Origin: Diphasiastrum complanatum
Lineage: Eukaryota; Streptophyta; Lycopodiopsida; Lycopodiales; Lycopodiaceae
DNA: 64,000 nt
Direction: 5' to 3'
Assembly: GCA_029204225.1 (NCBI GenBank)
Contig: CM055100.1
Location: 8,138,713 to 8,202,712 of the forward strand
Shown here: positions 1-11,572 of the stretch, one piece after another
Position numbering within the stretch: position 1 is the stretch's first letter
Layout: each line of letters starts with the position of its first letter
The notes under the pieces: model-generated
The model's input: only the letters and a program-made list of their open reading frames with translations
Databases searched by the model: none
What the model was told of the DNA's origin: nothing
Translations under genes and position numbers: made by a program

Positions 1-585
1 TCTGGAGAGAAGCTATGGACAGAGAGTATTCCTCTCTTATCAAGAATTAGACATGGTCATTAGTCAAAGCTCCTAATGGCTGCAATATTATTGATTGCAA
101 ATGGATCTTTAAGGTCAAATATAATGCCAACGGAGCAATTGTCAAAGGAAGGCAAGACTGGTAGCATGAGGATTCACCCAGATCCCGAACATTGACTACA
201 GTGAGACTTTCAGTCTAGTAGTCAAACATTCGTCGATCCGAATGCTCCTATCTTATGTTGCAGCTGCCGACCTCGAAGTACATCAACTTGATGCACAAAC
301 AGCCTATTTGAATGGAGTTATACAAGAAGATATCTACATGATCCAGCCCGAAGGATACGTTCTGGAAGGCATGAAGAATTATGCCTGTAAACTCCACAAA
401 GCACTGTATGGCTTGAAACAGTCTGCCAGAGCTTGGTTTCAGAGGATCAACAAATTCCTCATTGAACAAGGATTTAAACCAAGCATTGTTGATTGCAACG
501 TCTATTCCAAGTCGGTACAACAATCCTTCATTATCATCACCTTATACGTGGATGATACGTTGCGCTTATGCGGGCAAATCTATGC
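1..585 (+). pseudogene. Ty1/copia reverse transcriptase fragment
   Basis: This is a decayed piece of copia polyprotein running in from before the window. Near 99-140 the translation reads KWIFKVKYNANG, the usual start of the copia RT domain. After frame breaks, the main frame from 242 carries VHQLDAQTAYLNG, YGLKQSARAWF (about 409) and the catalytic LYVDDTL (about 541). The frame then runs into unrelated sequence after the YVDD box, so the C-terminal half of RT and all RNaseH are missing. At least two frameshifts precede 242. It would have copied element RNA into DNA in cytoplasmic particles; it is inactive now. Confidence 0.9.
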
Positions 586-612
586 CATACCAATACCTAA
601 ACATATCATGTA

Positions 613-917
613 AAACATACTAGTTTATTAAGATTGGTCATAGTTTGATAAATTGCCAAATACACAATTGAGGCCAATTTCATATTAGAGTCAGAGTTTG
701 GCTTTTCAAAGTTATATTAATCTAAAATCATTTGAATAAACACTTTTGGAAAGTGTAAAAAAGTTTAGACGCTGATTTTGAATAGATTCAAATTTGAATG
801 TTGGGTACATTGAATCTAGTCCTAAAAATAGTAGGTTTTTTCATATTTGAGGGAAACCAAGTGGCAAGTTAGGTTTTGGACCTGCTATAAAAGTATGTAA
901 CTCGTGGATAGAGAGGG

Positions 918-966
<49 letters not shown>

Positions 967-1175
967 CATGCTTATACATGATTCTCTTGGGTTCTACTAT
1001 CCATTGGTGCACTATACTTGTGATATCTTGAATTCTATGTAGAATGATCAATAATTGTTATTTTTAGATCCACACATGTGAAATATAGTAGATTACTGTA
1101 AATGTATGGACAAAAACAGTGATTGGCAAGATTGGTGATATGTTGTTCTTTTAACCCAAGATCATTTTATGGGTG
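613..1175 (+). repeat. LTR of copia family A (degenerate copy)
   Basis: The sequence matches the LTRs at 24161-24807 (+) and 54251-54901 (-). Shared blocks include the text around 'gggtacattgaatctag', 'aaaccaagtggc', a 'tataaaag' TATA-like box, a CT-rich tract, 'gttctactatccattggtgcactat' and 'cacatgtgaaatatagtag'. Both ends are blurred, so the limits are approximate. It does not follow directly from the RT fragment at 1-585 by a normal RNaseH end, so the two need not belong to one insertion. Confidence 0.75.
918..963. repeat. (CT)n microsatellite in LTR
   Basis: About 22 CT units sit just downstream of the TATA-like 'ctataaaagta'. Other family A LTRs have only a short CT-rich tract here, so the run expanded within this copy. 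Confidence 0.95.
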
Positions 1176-1439
1176 ACATGCATCAGCTTTGAATCATTTG
1201 AAGCTGGAAAGCAGCTTGACATTTCTTGAATTTGATCACTCTATGAACAACCTTGTGTATTACATGCCAAAGTTGTATCTCAATTGATATATAATTGCGC
1301 CAATTTTGAGCCAATTTTGAGAAAGGCATGCATTTATGATACATACAAATCTTTTTTAATTCATAATTCCAATGGTATCTAGAAAATTGTATTCTTTTCT
1401 GAATTAACTTGATATCACATACATTTTTTTGTTTAGGAA

Positions 1440-1700
1440 AATGTTTTCCTAGTTACAAATCTATTAAAGATCAAGGGTTTTCCCAGATCAAATATATATG
1501 CCAAGATACATTTTATAACTAGGAAATCTTTTTAGTAGTTAGAGACGATGCACATGTATCTAGGAATTTCAATGTATTCCTAGATAGAATTTGTGCACAT
1601 ACAAATTTTAACTAGGGAAAACATTTTTCTAGTTAGGAGGAGTCCAAATCGAATTTCTAAACTAGTAAAAATCGTCTCTAACTAGGAAATTTTACAATTT
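1440..1700. repeat. Fold-back / MITE-like segment
   Basis: The motif 'aactaggaaa' and its complement 'tttcctagtt' recur four to five times in both orientations. 'ttagagacgat' near 1539 is matched by 'atcgtctcta' near 1670. In the middle, 'atctaggaat' and 'attcctagat' form a perfect 10-bp hairpin stem around 1558-1586. The pattern fits nested small inverted-repeat elements. No coding potential is seen. Confidence 0.5.
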
Positions 1701-1833
1701 CCCTAACTTAAACATGAAGAATATGCCCACAGTCTCTGCTGACATGCAGAGCAAGAAACATAGTCTGTAAACAAAGTAGGAAAGAAGAAGACAGAAGTTG
1801 TAGCATATTCTAAAGAATCAAATCTATCTACAG

Positions 1834-1848
1834 TTGGCGCAGTTGCCG
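1834..1848 (+). other. Gypsy-type primer binding site
   Basis: TTGGCGCAGTTGCCG closely resembles the tRNA-primer sites of plant Ty3/gypsy elements (TGGCGCCGTTGCC type). If real, the 5' LTR ends just before it at about 1832 and the C-rich 1850-2340 stretch would be leader sequence. I found no matching gag downstream, so the element would be truncated. Confidence 0.5.
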
Positions 1849-1849
1849 C

Positions 1850-2600
1850 TTGATCTCACCCACATACTCTTCACACCAATTATCACTGTCTGCTGCACCA
1901 GTTTCTTCTCTCAGACCCTTGCACACATTCTACAATCCACAATCTTCAAACTCCACCTGCACACAAACACTCTCAACATACACTCCATCTGCTACCAACC
2001 GCATTTGCACCACTCCCACATTCACACAAATGCTCTACGCCTCACCTTGATCTACAACAGACTTGCAAGATCACAACGACCTACTTACCAAGCCAGAACC
2101 ACCACTTGCAAGAACAAATGACTTGTTGACCTGCAAACACCCTGCACATATCCTACACACACCACACCCAGCACACATGCCATCAAACCCCCCTGCAATA
2201 CTACCTTAGAACAAATCCATACACAACTTCCTACATATCCAAATTTGTCCTGATCTCGAAATGTCAATTTGCAACCTACTGTCTGTCCATTCTTGGATAT
2301 TTTCCTGTTACCACTGATGATGTACAAACTTGTAAGGTAGCTATATTCAATGAGACTACGTGTAAAACAGCACTCACAACCCCATGGCAAAACTGGTGTT
2401 TCGATTCATGAAGAAAACACAACAAAAGAAAAGCACCCGCTCGCTGTAGATCCTGATCTCCACCACTTCACCCTTAATGGTGGACCTCATCTTGATCTTA
2501 CTGCTCACCATTAACTCCTTCCTGACCAGATCGAGCATATTGTTATAGCACGCTCTCTCTCTCTCTCGACCGGGTCTTTCCTTCACGCGCAATTTGGATC
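1850..2600. other. Unassigned C-rich stretch
   Basis: No recognisable gene. The plus strand is rich in CAC/ACC triplets; open frames here are short and composition-driven. It may be the leader of the gypsy element whose primer site lies at 1834. Confidence 0.3.
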
Positions 2601-2880
2601 AAGTCCATTGCAAGAACTCTGGACCGAGCCGACAGAACGTCCTATTGCACATAGTTTTGAACCAGCTCTAGACCGAGTCCATTGCAAGAACTCTGAACCG
2701 AGCCGACAGAACATCCTATTGCACATAGTTCTAAACCAGAGCTCTAGACCGATTCCATTGCAAGAACTCTGGACCGAGCCGACAAAACGTCCTATTGCAT
2801 ATATAGTTTTGAACCAGAGCCGAGGAGGTCTTCACAAACTCTGGATCGAGATGTATTTTCAAACTCTATGATCTTAGTTC
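2600..2880 (+). repeat. Tandem repeat, period 74-76 bp
   Basis: Three and a half units, starting at about 2605, 2679 and 2755 (each with 'ccattgcaagaactctg'), carry 'gaccgagccgac' and 'cgtcctattgcacatagtt'. An open frame crosses the array because the period is near a multiple of three, but there is no sign that it is a protein. Confidence 0.85.
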
Positions 2881-3294
2881 GAATTGGAAAGAGCGTTACC
2901 TATAGTTCCGCCCTTTCACTCTCGTAAAACACCAGCACAAGCTCTGAAAAATGCAAATGCATGGAAAACTGCAACCGATCTAGAAACCACATGCACCACA
3001 CTTCAGATCTGCAAACAACAAACACATCTCCATACATGATCTCCAAATGAGCCGCCATCTCCAAATGAGCCCTACATGCAGCCACAAAAATGACCTGCCA
3101 TCACAAAGAAAAGTTAAACTAACTCTAGAGCTATTTTCCAAGCCTAAAAAATGAGGCCCTACTATACCCTAACCAACCAAAATTTTATATCCTACATTAT
3201 CACCATAACCTTGACCCCCTATTTGTGTGTGATAACCTTGACCCCCTATTTCACTACACAAACGTGTCCCTACAAACGCAAAATAGGAAAAAAA

Positions 3295-3600
3295 AATTCG
3301 ACTCACTCCATTACCATTTCGACCGAACACACTTCACTCCATTCTCGACCGACTCACTCACATCTCCCAGCTTCGACCCAATCATCTACTTAAACCTTCG
3401 GTTGAGTCATCTACTTCCAACTTCGACCACGTCCCTCTACTTCCAGCTTCATCCGAGTCCACCCATACACACTCCTGATCGAGCCTTCCACCTCATTAAC
3501 ATCTCGATCAAGCCGACGGGCTCCCTACATCAACTTTTGACCGAGTCCTTGCATAAACTTTCAACCGAGCCCCTCCATCAACCTTCGACCAAGTTTAGAC
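3295..3600 (+). repeat. Degenerate short repeat with TCGACCGAGTC-like core
   Basis: A core like 'ttcgaccgagtc' recurs about every 30-40 bp (for example around 3316, 3346, 3424, 3538 and 3590), each followed by a 'ctccatcaactt'-like stretch. The core resembles 'gaccgagcc/gagtcc' in the 74-bp array at 2600-2880, so the two arrays probably share an origin. Confidence 0.55.
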
Positions 3601-3609
3601 ACTTCTTAC

Positions 3610-4210
3610 TTCTTTCTACAATAAATTTGTTGTCACCTTTTGCAGAGACAGATCAGGAGTATTGCTAAGTAACAATACTAGATTGTCGTATGAGGGAGGA
3701 AGACTAGACAGAAGAGACATGTTAGCATATTTTCCTAATACTGGCAAACCTACTGCAACTAACTGATTGAGTAGCTGCTTGAATTCATTTAGATGATCAG
3801 TGACTGAGGTCCCTTCACTCATCTTGAGTGATAGGAACTTCTTCATCAACAAGAGACGAGTTGATATTTGTCGTTTCATATAGACCAGTAAGAATGTTTG
3901 TCCCATGCTTCTTTGGAGTTCGAACAGTTAGCTACGTGAGCTATTTATGAGTTTTTAAGATTCAGAGATACCATGGCAAGAGCTTTGCCATCCTTAGCTT
4001 CCCAAGCAGTCAACATGTCAGGTTCAGCCGGCTTGGCTATTGAACCATTGATGTATCTCCAGAGTTCTTTTTATGTCAGTATTATCTTCATCTTGGACTT
4101 CCACATGTGGAAGTCATCACCACTAAAGTTGTCGATCAAGTGGATTTCTGAAGATGTTCCTTCCATAATGAATGATCTAAGAATAGTAAACAATTTTGAA
4201 TACTAAAAGT
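3610..4210 (-). pseudogene. Ty1/copia gag (UBN2-like) remnant
   Basis: Read on the minus strand from an ATG near 4168, the translation begins MEGTSSEIHLIDNFSG and continues with DDFHMWKSKMKIIL, the gag N-terminal tryptophan-box region. A later frame holds KMSEGTSVTDHLNEFKQLLN and LLSSLPPSYDNLV, typical of the copia gag core. A stop follows KIIL and a frameshift near 3906 separates the two parts. Zinc knuckle and pol are missing. Gag would form the virus-like particle. The primer site at 4225-4236 lies upstream as expected. Confidence 0.85.
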
Positions 4211-4224
4211 AGTTTGGAACGAAA

Positions 4225-4236
4225 GCTCTCATACCA
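4225..4236 (-). other. Copia primer binding site
   Basis: On the minus strand this reads TGGTATGAGAGC, one base from the canonical plant copia site TGGTATCAGAGC that pairs with initiator tRNA-Met. It sits 3 bases from a TGTTGGG LTR edge at 4240 and upstream of the minus-strand gag. Confidence 0.75.
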
Positions 4237-4239
4237 CTC

Positions 4240-4670
4240 TGTTGGGTGCTCTTGAATAGATTAGGTGTGAAATAAGAAACACTTCTCCAACATAGAGAAC
4301 ATTACAAGATCTTTACCAAAATTACAATATCAACATTGACTTAGATCGAATGGAAGAATGCCTTGGTAGGTGTCAGAGACAACTATGAAGGGAGCGAACA
4401 ATTAGGCGTCTGAGACAACCATGCTTCCTTCGAGATTAGACATTCCGAATTGAGTGAGTGTCAATAGAGAAAGAAAATCATCAGAAAGCATTTGTAGTGC
4501 AATACACATAAGAAAATAGAGAATCTGAATTAAGCAGATGTGAATATGATCAGATCACAATCCTGTGCCTGCCCAAGAATGGTTCACAGTAATGGCGCAC
4601 TATGTGCAGTGATCTTACTTAGCTAGCTATTATTAAATAACTATCTCTATTCTTTGAATGACGTTCACTC
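4240..4670 (-). repeat. Probable 5' LTR remnant of the 3.6-4.2 kb copia element
   Basis: The plus strand starts TGTTGGGTGCTC at 4240, the inner edge of a minus-oriented LTR placed next to its primer site. I did not find the second LTR in the window and the outer end is uncertain because another LTR family starts near 4676. Confidence 0.45.
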
Positions 4671-4675
4671 TCTCT

Positions 4676-5205
4676 AAGATCTTTGATTCTATGGAATCAG
4701 ATAATTAAGACAAATTCGTGCAGGAACTCTAATCCACTCTTCTTCACTTGCATGTGTTATTCACAAAATGTCTCATCATTGGTTCATAGTTTCGTGATTT
4801 GCTGTTATGAATATATTCAGTTACAATGACTGTGTGGGCAACGGGCATGAAACAATGCAATTACTTAAAAGTGCTAAAGGAACTGTGACATGGTCTACGT
4901 TTGGACAGGGCAATGTGGATGATGTGGATCTCGAATTCGAAGACTTTGAGTTCGTAGGTTTTCGAAGAGGATGTAGTCGAATATCTCAAACTCGAAGAGT
5001 TCGTCGTTGATCCCACTTCTGCTCTAGTTAGTTGATGCACAGACGTTTGACTTCAGAGAGTAAGACTGGAATGTTGTCATAGAGAGAGAGTGTGCGTGTA
5101 TATATTTACATAATGTATTGTTGCTCAAGAATTGAGACGAACTCGAATGATTCATAATCTGATGACTCGAAACTCGAATTCTGGTAAGTTGAAGTTACTA
5201 TTGTA
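4676..5205 (-). repeat. LTR family C, inverted copy
   Basis: This is the reverse complement of the LTR at 5931-6420. Shared blocks include 'gaactctaatccactcttcttcacttgc', 'tatgaatatattcagttacaatgac', 'gatctcgaattcgaagactttgagttcg', the CTCTCT/GAGAGA block and 'actcgaatgattcat'. The 67-codon open frame inside is only LTR sequence. Confidence 0.75.
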
Positions 5206-5740
5206 ATCCGCGCATTACATGAAGAAGATTCATGTGGACATTATGCACTTCAAAATATTGCTAAGAAAATTTTGAATGCTAGATATTGGTGGCCCACTTT
5301 TTATAAAGATGTTCGATCTTTTATTCAAAAATGTGACACGTGTCAAAGGATGGGAAAACCCAACTTTGCGACTCACTTGCCATTAACGCCCATTATACCT
5401 CTAGCACCTTTCAAAAAATGGGAATTCGATTTCGTCGGACCCATTAAGCCACAACTTACAAAACTAGGGGATGTTATATACTTGTTGCTACCGACTATGC
5501 CACCAAAACGGTAGCAGCTAAAAATGATGCTAAAATAGTAGGTTTTTATTTCAGAATATTATTACACATTATGGTTGTCCCTTAGAATTAGTTAGTGATA
5601 AAAGAACTCATTTTCTCAATCAGACCATCGAAACATTACTCTTATATTTTTACATCACCAATAAACAAACCACACCATATAACATAAAAGCCAATGGACT
5701 TACGGAAAGAGCCAACAAAATTCTGTGCTCACTCTAGAAC
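5205..5740 (+). pseudogene. Ty3/gypsy integrase fragment
   Basis: The zinc-binding domain reads HEEDSCGHYALQNIAKKIL, then ARYWWPTFYKDVRSFIQKC and DTCQRMGKP, giving the HHCC pattern, followed by the start of the core domain with WEFDFVGPI and (after a frameshift near 5500) VATDYATKTVAAKN. A further shifted frame carries the second core segment around 5560-5740 with stops. The integrase is incomplete and inactive. It joins abruptly to copia RNaseH at about 5737. Confidence 0.85.
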
Positions 5741-5930
5741 TAAGCATATTGAAGTTTAATTTCATTTTCTTATAGAGAAACTTCAAAATAAAGGTGTCGA
5801 ATTAAGTTATTGTCCTACTGCCAATATGTTGGCTGATATCTTGACTAAGCCTCTGTCAAGAGAAAACATGTTGCATTTTTAGCTTGCTCCATTTGTTTTC
5901 AGGATCCTAGGAGTTAAGCTTAAGGGGGGG
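5737..5930 (+). pseudogene. Copia RNaseH C-terminus and polypurine tract
   Basis: The translation reads TKHIEV, then (after a stop) FHFLIEKLQNKGVELSYCPTANMLADILTKPLSRENMLHF, the standard copia RNaseH tail. The polypurine tract AAGGGGGGG (5922-5930) touches the LTR start TGTTGG at 5931. The piece is therefore the true 3' end of the LTR family C element, and the gypsy integrase before it is foreign. Confidence 0.85.
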
Positions 5931-6420
5931 TGTTGGAAATAAGCATCACTCCAACTCAATAGAATTTGAATCTCTAGAATTCGAGTCATCAAAATTCGAG
6001 TCATTCGAATTCGTCTCAATTTTTGAACACCAATACATTATGTAAATATATATACAAAAACACACTCTCTCTACGACAACATTGCAGTCTTACTCTATGG
6101 AGTCGGAATGTCTGTGCATCACGAACTCAAAGTCTTCGAGTTCGAGATCCACGTTGTCTACACTGCCTTGTCCAAATGCTGACCACATCACAGTTCACTT
6201 TAGCACTTTTCAGTAACTGCACTATTTCACACTCATTGCCTATGCAGTCATTGTAACTGTTCCATGTATATATTCATAATGTAACTCACAAAACTATGAA
6301 CCGGTGATGAGACAATCTGTGAAGGACACACGCAAGTGGAAAAGAGTGAATCAGAGTTCCTGCGCAAACTCCATTGTGTCTCAATTATATGATTCCATAG
6401 GATTAGAAATTTTAAAGACT
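5931..6420 (+). repeat. LTR family C, 3' LTR
   Basis: It starts TGTTGGAAATAAGC directly after the polypurine tract. It contains tandem 'attcgagtca' motifs (5970-6020), a CTCTCT block, and matches 4676-5205 in inverted orientation. The right end fades near 6420. Confidence 0.75.
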
Positions 6421-8250
6421 TCGATTAATTCCCTCGGTGTGTGCACTACTGATAACTAAGTAGGCGAACACAAGATTAAACTAGAGCTTTACTACGTGGT
6501 TGTTTGCGAAAGCAGAAGAGCAGACAATCAGACAAAGCAATAAGAATGTCAGACAAGAAGACGTAATAGCTTAAACATACAATACTGACAAGAACTCTGA
6601 ATGCAAAAGACAGTAATTGATTCAGATTAATGTGTAGGATTACACGTCAGTTTGATGCTATAAGCACAAGTCAATAGCGGGCAAAACCGTGTGCTCAAGA
6701 AGCTAACTCCGCTTTGTAAAAGCTATGAGCTTATTACTGACAATCAGTCTGAAGAAAAAATGAATGCATGAAAGCATCTACCATGTATGTCTCTGATACA
6801 CTTACTCTATTACATCCATGAGTATGAACTCCTGTTCTTTTAAGAATTCTTCCCACCAACTTGAATCGATATTTTGGCATATAGCTTGGCTTTTTCAATC
6901 AAAAGCCCTTTCTCTTACAGACATTTTTTCCAATCAACTTCAAAATTCTGCTTGCGACATTGCTCGACTGCATAATGCACTTCCAAAGGATTTGGCAAAT
7001 CTCCAACAAATATACGTTCTGGAATGAATAAAAGAAATAACAACCCAGTCTCTTGAAGCCAGCAAGAAGAGCTAGGGACAAATGTCTTGTCATCCCTTTT
7101 TAAATTGATGTTGAAAGCTGAGATCATTTAACCGAGAAATGCATTTTTCTTCAAAAGATAAACCTTGCACAAAACTACTAAAAGCAAACGTTTGCTTCAG
7201 ATGGAGAACAATGGGATGGAGAGTATAAGCTCCTTAAAAAATAGATATCATTTTCGATAAAGTGAATGCATCTTCGCGAGAACGCGCTAACCATGTGATC
7301 AATATGGTCATGTGTATGACCCACAAGAAGAAAACCAACATTTAATTTTCTTGAAGATTTCCTTCTCCACCAACATACTAAGATAAGCGAAACCTTTGAT
7401 TTTTATTTTCTCTAGCCGTATTATCAAGCTACAAATATAGTACTTGGGGCAAAACACCTTTCCAATTCATGATTATATAATTCAAAATTGTAATTGTCAT
7501 TTTAGGATTATTATGAACATTTGAATAGGTCAAGAAGACACAGACCTAACGTGCTTGATGGTAGATAAGAGACCTGACGAGATGCACTTGAACAAATGTA
7601 TCTTCTTTAATATCTTTTAGAACTCTTACAAAGTGTGGAATTTAAGTCTTTTTTTATCCATTCCATCAATAACAATTCCAAGATACTTCTCATGATGCTT
7701 CAAACGTTTTTTTTCTATGCTTTGTTAACTTTGCTCTTTCTTCAGCTTGTTGTTCTCGATGCACTCTAAGAGCTTCATTCACCTTACCTACATATTTAAA
7801 AATTTCAAAAGTCATTTCAAAGTAACAAAAGCAATCACAATTAAAAAACTTTGCAAAAATTTTACTATCAATACCTTTATCTATACTCGACTTTGCATTT
7901 TGCTTACGATTCTTTCTTCCAGATGGATAGTCATTAATAAGTTCATCACTTTTATAGATCGTGATTAGCTTTGTGAGGCACGCGGTTACGTCCGCTATTG
8001 TTTTGTGCTCACCTGCATTATTGACTTGTATATTTCATTTCACTTAATTTGATTACAGCTCTTTTTCCTCTGCGTTCAGATTTGTGTCAATATTGCAATG
8101 CTTTTCTACGTTCTGTCTGGCTTTTTGATTACTTAATCTAGTTGTCTGCTCTTCGCAAATTTTATTATTCTAGCTGTTCGCGACTAATATTTACTCTTGC
8201 TTTTCGTGGCTAATTTGCAATTGATTATTAGTCTAGCTCTTCGCGAATAA
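6420..8250. other. No recognisable gene
   Basis: AT-rich sequence. A minus-strand stretch around 6818-7127 has a 70-codon open frame containing FVGDLPNPLEVHYAVEQC, with protein-like composition but no family that I recognise. 'gattattagtctagctcttcgcgaa' and 'ttctagctgttcgcgac' near 8170-8250 are short direct repeats. Confidence 0.3.
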
Positions 8251-10840
8251 TTCACAACTAATGGGATTCTTCAAGGATAAATGGGACTTCATTGGGCAGT
8301 ACACACCTTTGGTAAACGCCTTCAATGCCCTTCCTAAACATCCTACTGTCTATAAGTTTGAATCTCAAAGCCTGAACTTTAAGCTTCTTTTTCTCAGCTT
8401 TTGACAGACCTCTAGGCAATTCTAAGGTGGTCAGGTAATGGGATAAAGCTTGATACCAATGTGGTACTGCTTCGACATCCAATTTAAACATTTCACGATT
8501 CCCATCGTCCATTGGGTCAAATGGGACTTCTTGCAATGACCCATGTTCTTCAACAAATACATCAATGTGAGGCTGAGAATTCCTCAAGTCATCTACTTTC
8601 TTCTCTTGACTTTCTATCTCAAGGTCATCTTCCTCTATCAGGCTATAACCACATAGACAATCCACCAAATTCTTGGCTTTGGGCGGTTTGTTTCTCAACT
8701 CATAATCGAATTCTTCAAGAACAGCAAGCCACTTGACAAGTCTATGTGGCAGGTGAAGTTTGTTCAACATGAGTTTAATAGCAGTGGTAGGAGCATAAAT
8801 GACTATTTTCTAATGGATAAGATAGTGTCTAAACTTAGACACAACAAAATGTACCGCTAGACACACTCTTTTTCCATAACTGTATCTAGTTTCGGCACTC
8901 TTCAACTTGACACCAGCAAAGGCTATGGGGTGTAACATCTTTGGTTCCTCAATCTGGAACAAGGCACAATTTAGGCTAGAGGTCCAGCAGCAACAATAAG
9001 ATGGAATTCTTTGTCCCATTTGGGCAGTCTGAGAATTGCTGCTTTCATCAAGGCATCTTTCAGATGATCAAACACGTATTGACACTCCTCAGTCCACAAG
9101 AAGGGTTTATCTTTTGCAAGGAGCTCTACTAAAGGCAAAGTGATATTGCTATAATCTTTTAAGAACCTCCTGTGATACCCTACACTCCCTAAAAAGGATC
9201 TAACACCTTTTACATTAATGGGGGCAGGCATCTCTCTGACACCCTGGACTTTAGCTGGATCGGTAGTTATCCCGTCCTTGCTTATAACATGTTCAAGGAG
9301 AATACCGTATGGAACCACAAAAAGGAATTTCCTAGGATTTAGTGCTACAGACTTTTCTCTGCACACTTCAAAACATTCCTTGAGTACTCTGATGTGGTCC
9401 TCAATATTGTTGGTTGCTATACAGATGTCATCCATAAATATTTTAATGTGATCAGACAACAAGTTTCCAAAGGATTCATTCATAAACCTCTGGTACATGC
9501 CCGAGGTATTACAAAGTCCAAACGGCATGACATGATAAGCATATGTGCCGAATGGAGTCGTAAAAGTCATCTTAAGCTTATCTTCAGGAGCTATAGCTAT
9601 TTGGTTATAGCCCGCAAAACAATCCATAAAAGTATACATCTGTTTTCCAGCTAATTGATCAAACATTTGGTTGATGAAGGGTAAAGGGTAATAGTCCTTT
9701 ACAGTACTCCTGTTAAGGGCTCTAAAGTCCACACAAACTATGATTTGTCCATTCTTCTTAACTTCGGGTACAATTTCCGAACACCATTCAGTATTGATGA
9801 CAGGGAATATAAGGCCAACATCCCTCATTTTTCGAATTTCCTCAGCTACAGGTGCCATGAGATGTTGAGCTAACCTCCTTTGTCGTTCCCTGATAGGCTT
9901 TACATTAGGTTTCAACGGGATTCGATGAACTGCTAGGGCCGGTGGTATACCTTTAAAGTCATCATAATTTCAGGCAAATACACCCTTTGCACCTACCAAG
10001 AAATTTGATATCAACTATATGGGCTCCTTATCTAGGTGAGCACCGATTAACAGCAGTTTATCCTCATTATGAGCGTCACACATGATCTTATCCGCATCGG
10101 CGTCTCTAACACATACTAGAGGTTCACGACCCTCGTACTGTTCAATTAGCAGCAACGTTTCCTTAGAAGTAGACTCTTCAGAATCACTGGACACGGAATC
10201 TTCACCCTCTCAATATGTATCAGGGATCTCCGCCCTTTCGCTCTCAAGCAAATTCGGATATGCATTCACAACCACTCTTTTCTTCCCACGGCCAAAAATC
10301 AAATGACCATTGGGAATATCAACTAAATAGTTGGTCTTCCTAAGCCATGGTCGACCTAATAACATAGCATATGCTTCCCTACCGGCCTACATACGCACAA
10401 TGTAAAAGTCTACTTTGGCAACCTTCCTAGCCACACTTACATGCAACCCACTCAGTATACCTTCAGCTTTCAACCTCGAGTTGTCAGCTAGCTTCAGGGT
10501 CAAGTTTCCACCATCCACTAAATCCAAATTCAATCTCTCACACAAATTAGCATTCATAACATTTACTGCAGCTCCAGCATCGACTATAACATCAGCAATC
10601 AGCAGCCCATCAACAATAGCATCAACTTGGGACAACTCTTTTCTAATCCGTTGCTTGATACTTGATCTACTTCAACCACAATAGGCTTATGCCCATCAAG
10701 CCATCGAATTCTTAACACCTCCCTAAGCTCTCGCTTTATTGCCGGGGATTTTTGCAGCAACTGGAGTAAGTTGATATCTACTTTGCTCTTATGCAAATGG
10801 TCCACTAACTTGAATGGTTCATAATACTCTAATGTCGCTC
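8250..10840 (-). pseudogene. Ty3/gypsy pol: protease, RT, RNaseH
   Basis: Read from 10840 down. A retropepsin-like stretch at 10387-10635 has VDAGAAVNVMN where D-S/T-G-A is expected, followed by AMLLGRPWLRKT near 10340. The longest frame, 8971-9915 (314 codons), is a near-complete RT: CVDFRALNRSTVKDYYPLP, MPFGLCNTSG, the catalytic IFMDDICIAT and SFLGSVGYHRRFLKDYS. RNaseH follows in other frames (SAETRYSYGKR; LHLPHRLVKWLAVLEEFDYE at 8700-8760) and then integrase-linker sequence to 8258. Stops or shifts near 9970, 9019, 8810 and 10599 inactivate it. Gag, integrase and LTRs are not present here. The upstream edge is fused to a copia element near 10840-10930. Confidence 0.9.
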
Positions 10841-10929
10841 TTCAAGAACTTCCTTGGCTCTTCTTCCCTCATTTATGAATGAATTCCAATGTTGTTTGCC
10901 TTTCTAACAGGCTTTGCAGAACTCAATAT

Positions 10930-11560
10930 CAGATCTTGGTATCTTTAGACTTGTGTGCCTTTCTTACACATGTCATACAGGCTCCTCACGTTCAGATGAT
11001 ACATTCTTCTGTGCCATAGCTGATCTTCATTCTCTAATGCATTTAATATGCTATCAGAGCTGTTGATTATCTTGGCTTGGTAGAGATTTCCTTCTCTGCA
11101 TCCAACTATCAGCAATTTGAATGTATTTTTCTCGATCATGCAACATGTGTTGTCGTCGAACAAAACTCAAATACCAAGATCTGTCATCTTGGAGACCGAT
11201 AACAGATCTTTTCTCAGTGAAGGCACATAGAGTGCTCTTGGCAGCTCTGCTTAACCTGACAGTGTTTGCAGATGTAGAGTGTCGATGCCCTTGACATCGT
11301 GTCTGCTCGCATCACCTAGAATCATTACCCTGTTATTTTTGAGTTCTCGGAAGTCGATCAAGATTTTCTTGTTGCAAGTGATGTGTGATGTTGCTCCTAA
11401 ATCAATGACTACATCGTAGTCGTGTTTAGTGTAGCTCGTTGAAGCTTCATCAAGTATTGTGAAGGCTAACATTTGCTTTCTCAGTCTTGTTCTTTCTTTT
11501 AGGGTTGAATCTGCAATCGTATGTAGAGTTCCCCTTCTTCTTGTAGTGCACGCAAGATAA
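10930..11560 (-). pseudogene. Copia protease and pre-integrase, family D
   Basis: The protease box reads VVIDLGATSHITCNKK near 11390-11420 (the D-S-G triad has become D-L-G), then HTLHLQTLSG-type sequence and, in another frame, the pre-integrase stretch GNLYQAK and LWHRRMYHLNVRSLYDMCKKG (about 10960-11100). The frame stops there and no integrase core follows. It is the continuation of the gag at 11573-12301. Confidence 0.85.
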
Positions 11561-11572
11561 TGCTGGATTAAA

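Noticed and set aside
1834-2340. A gypsy gag after the primer site
   Set aside because: No gag motif in any frame; only C-rich low-information frames.
2608-2871. 87-codon frame in the 74-76 bp repeat
   Set aside because: Repeat-derived and not kept in frame across units.
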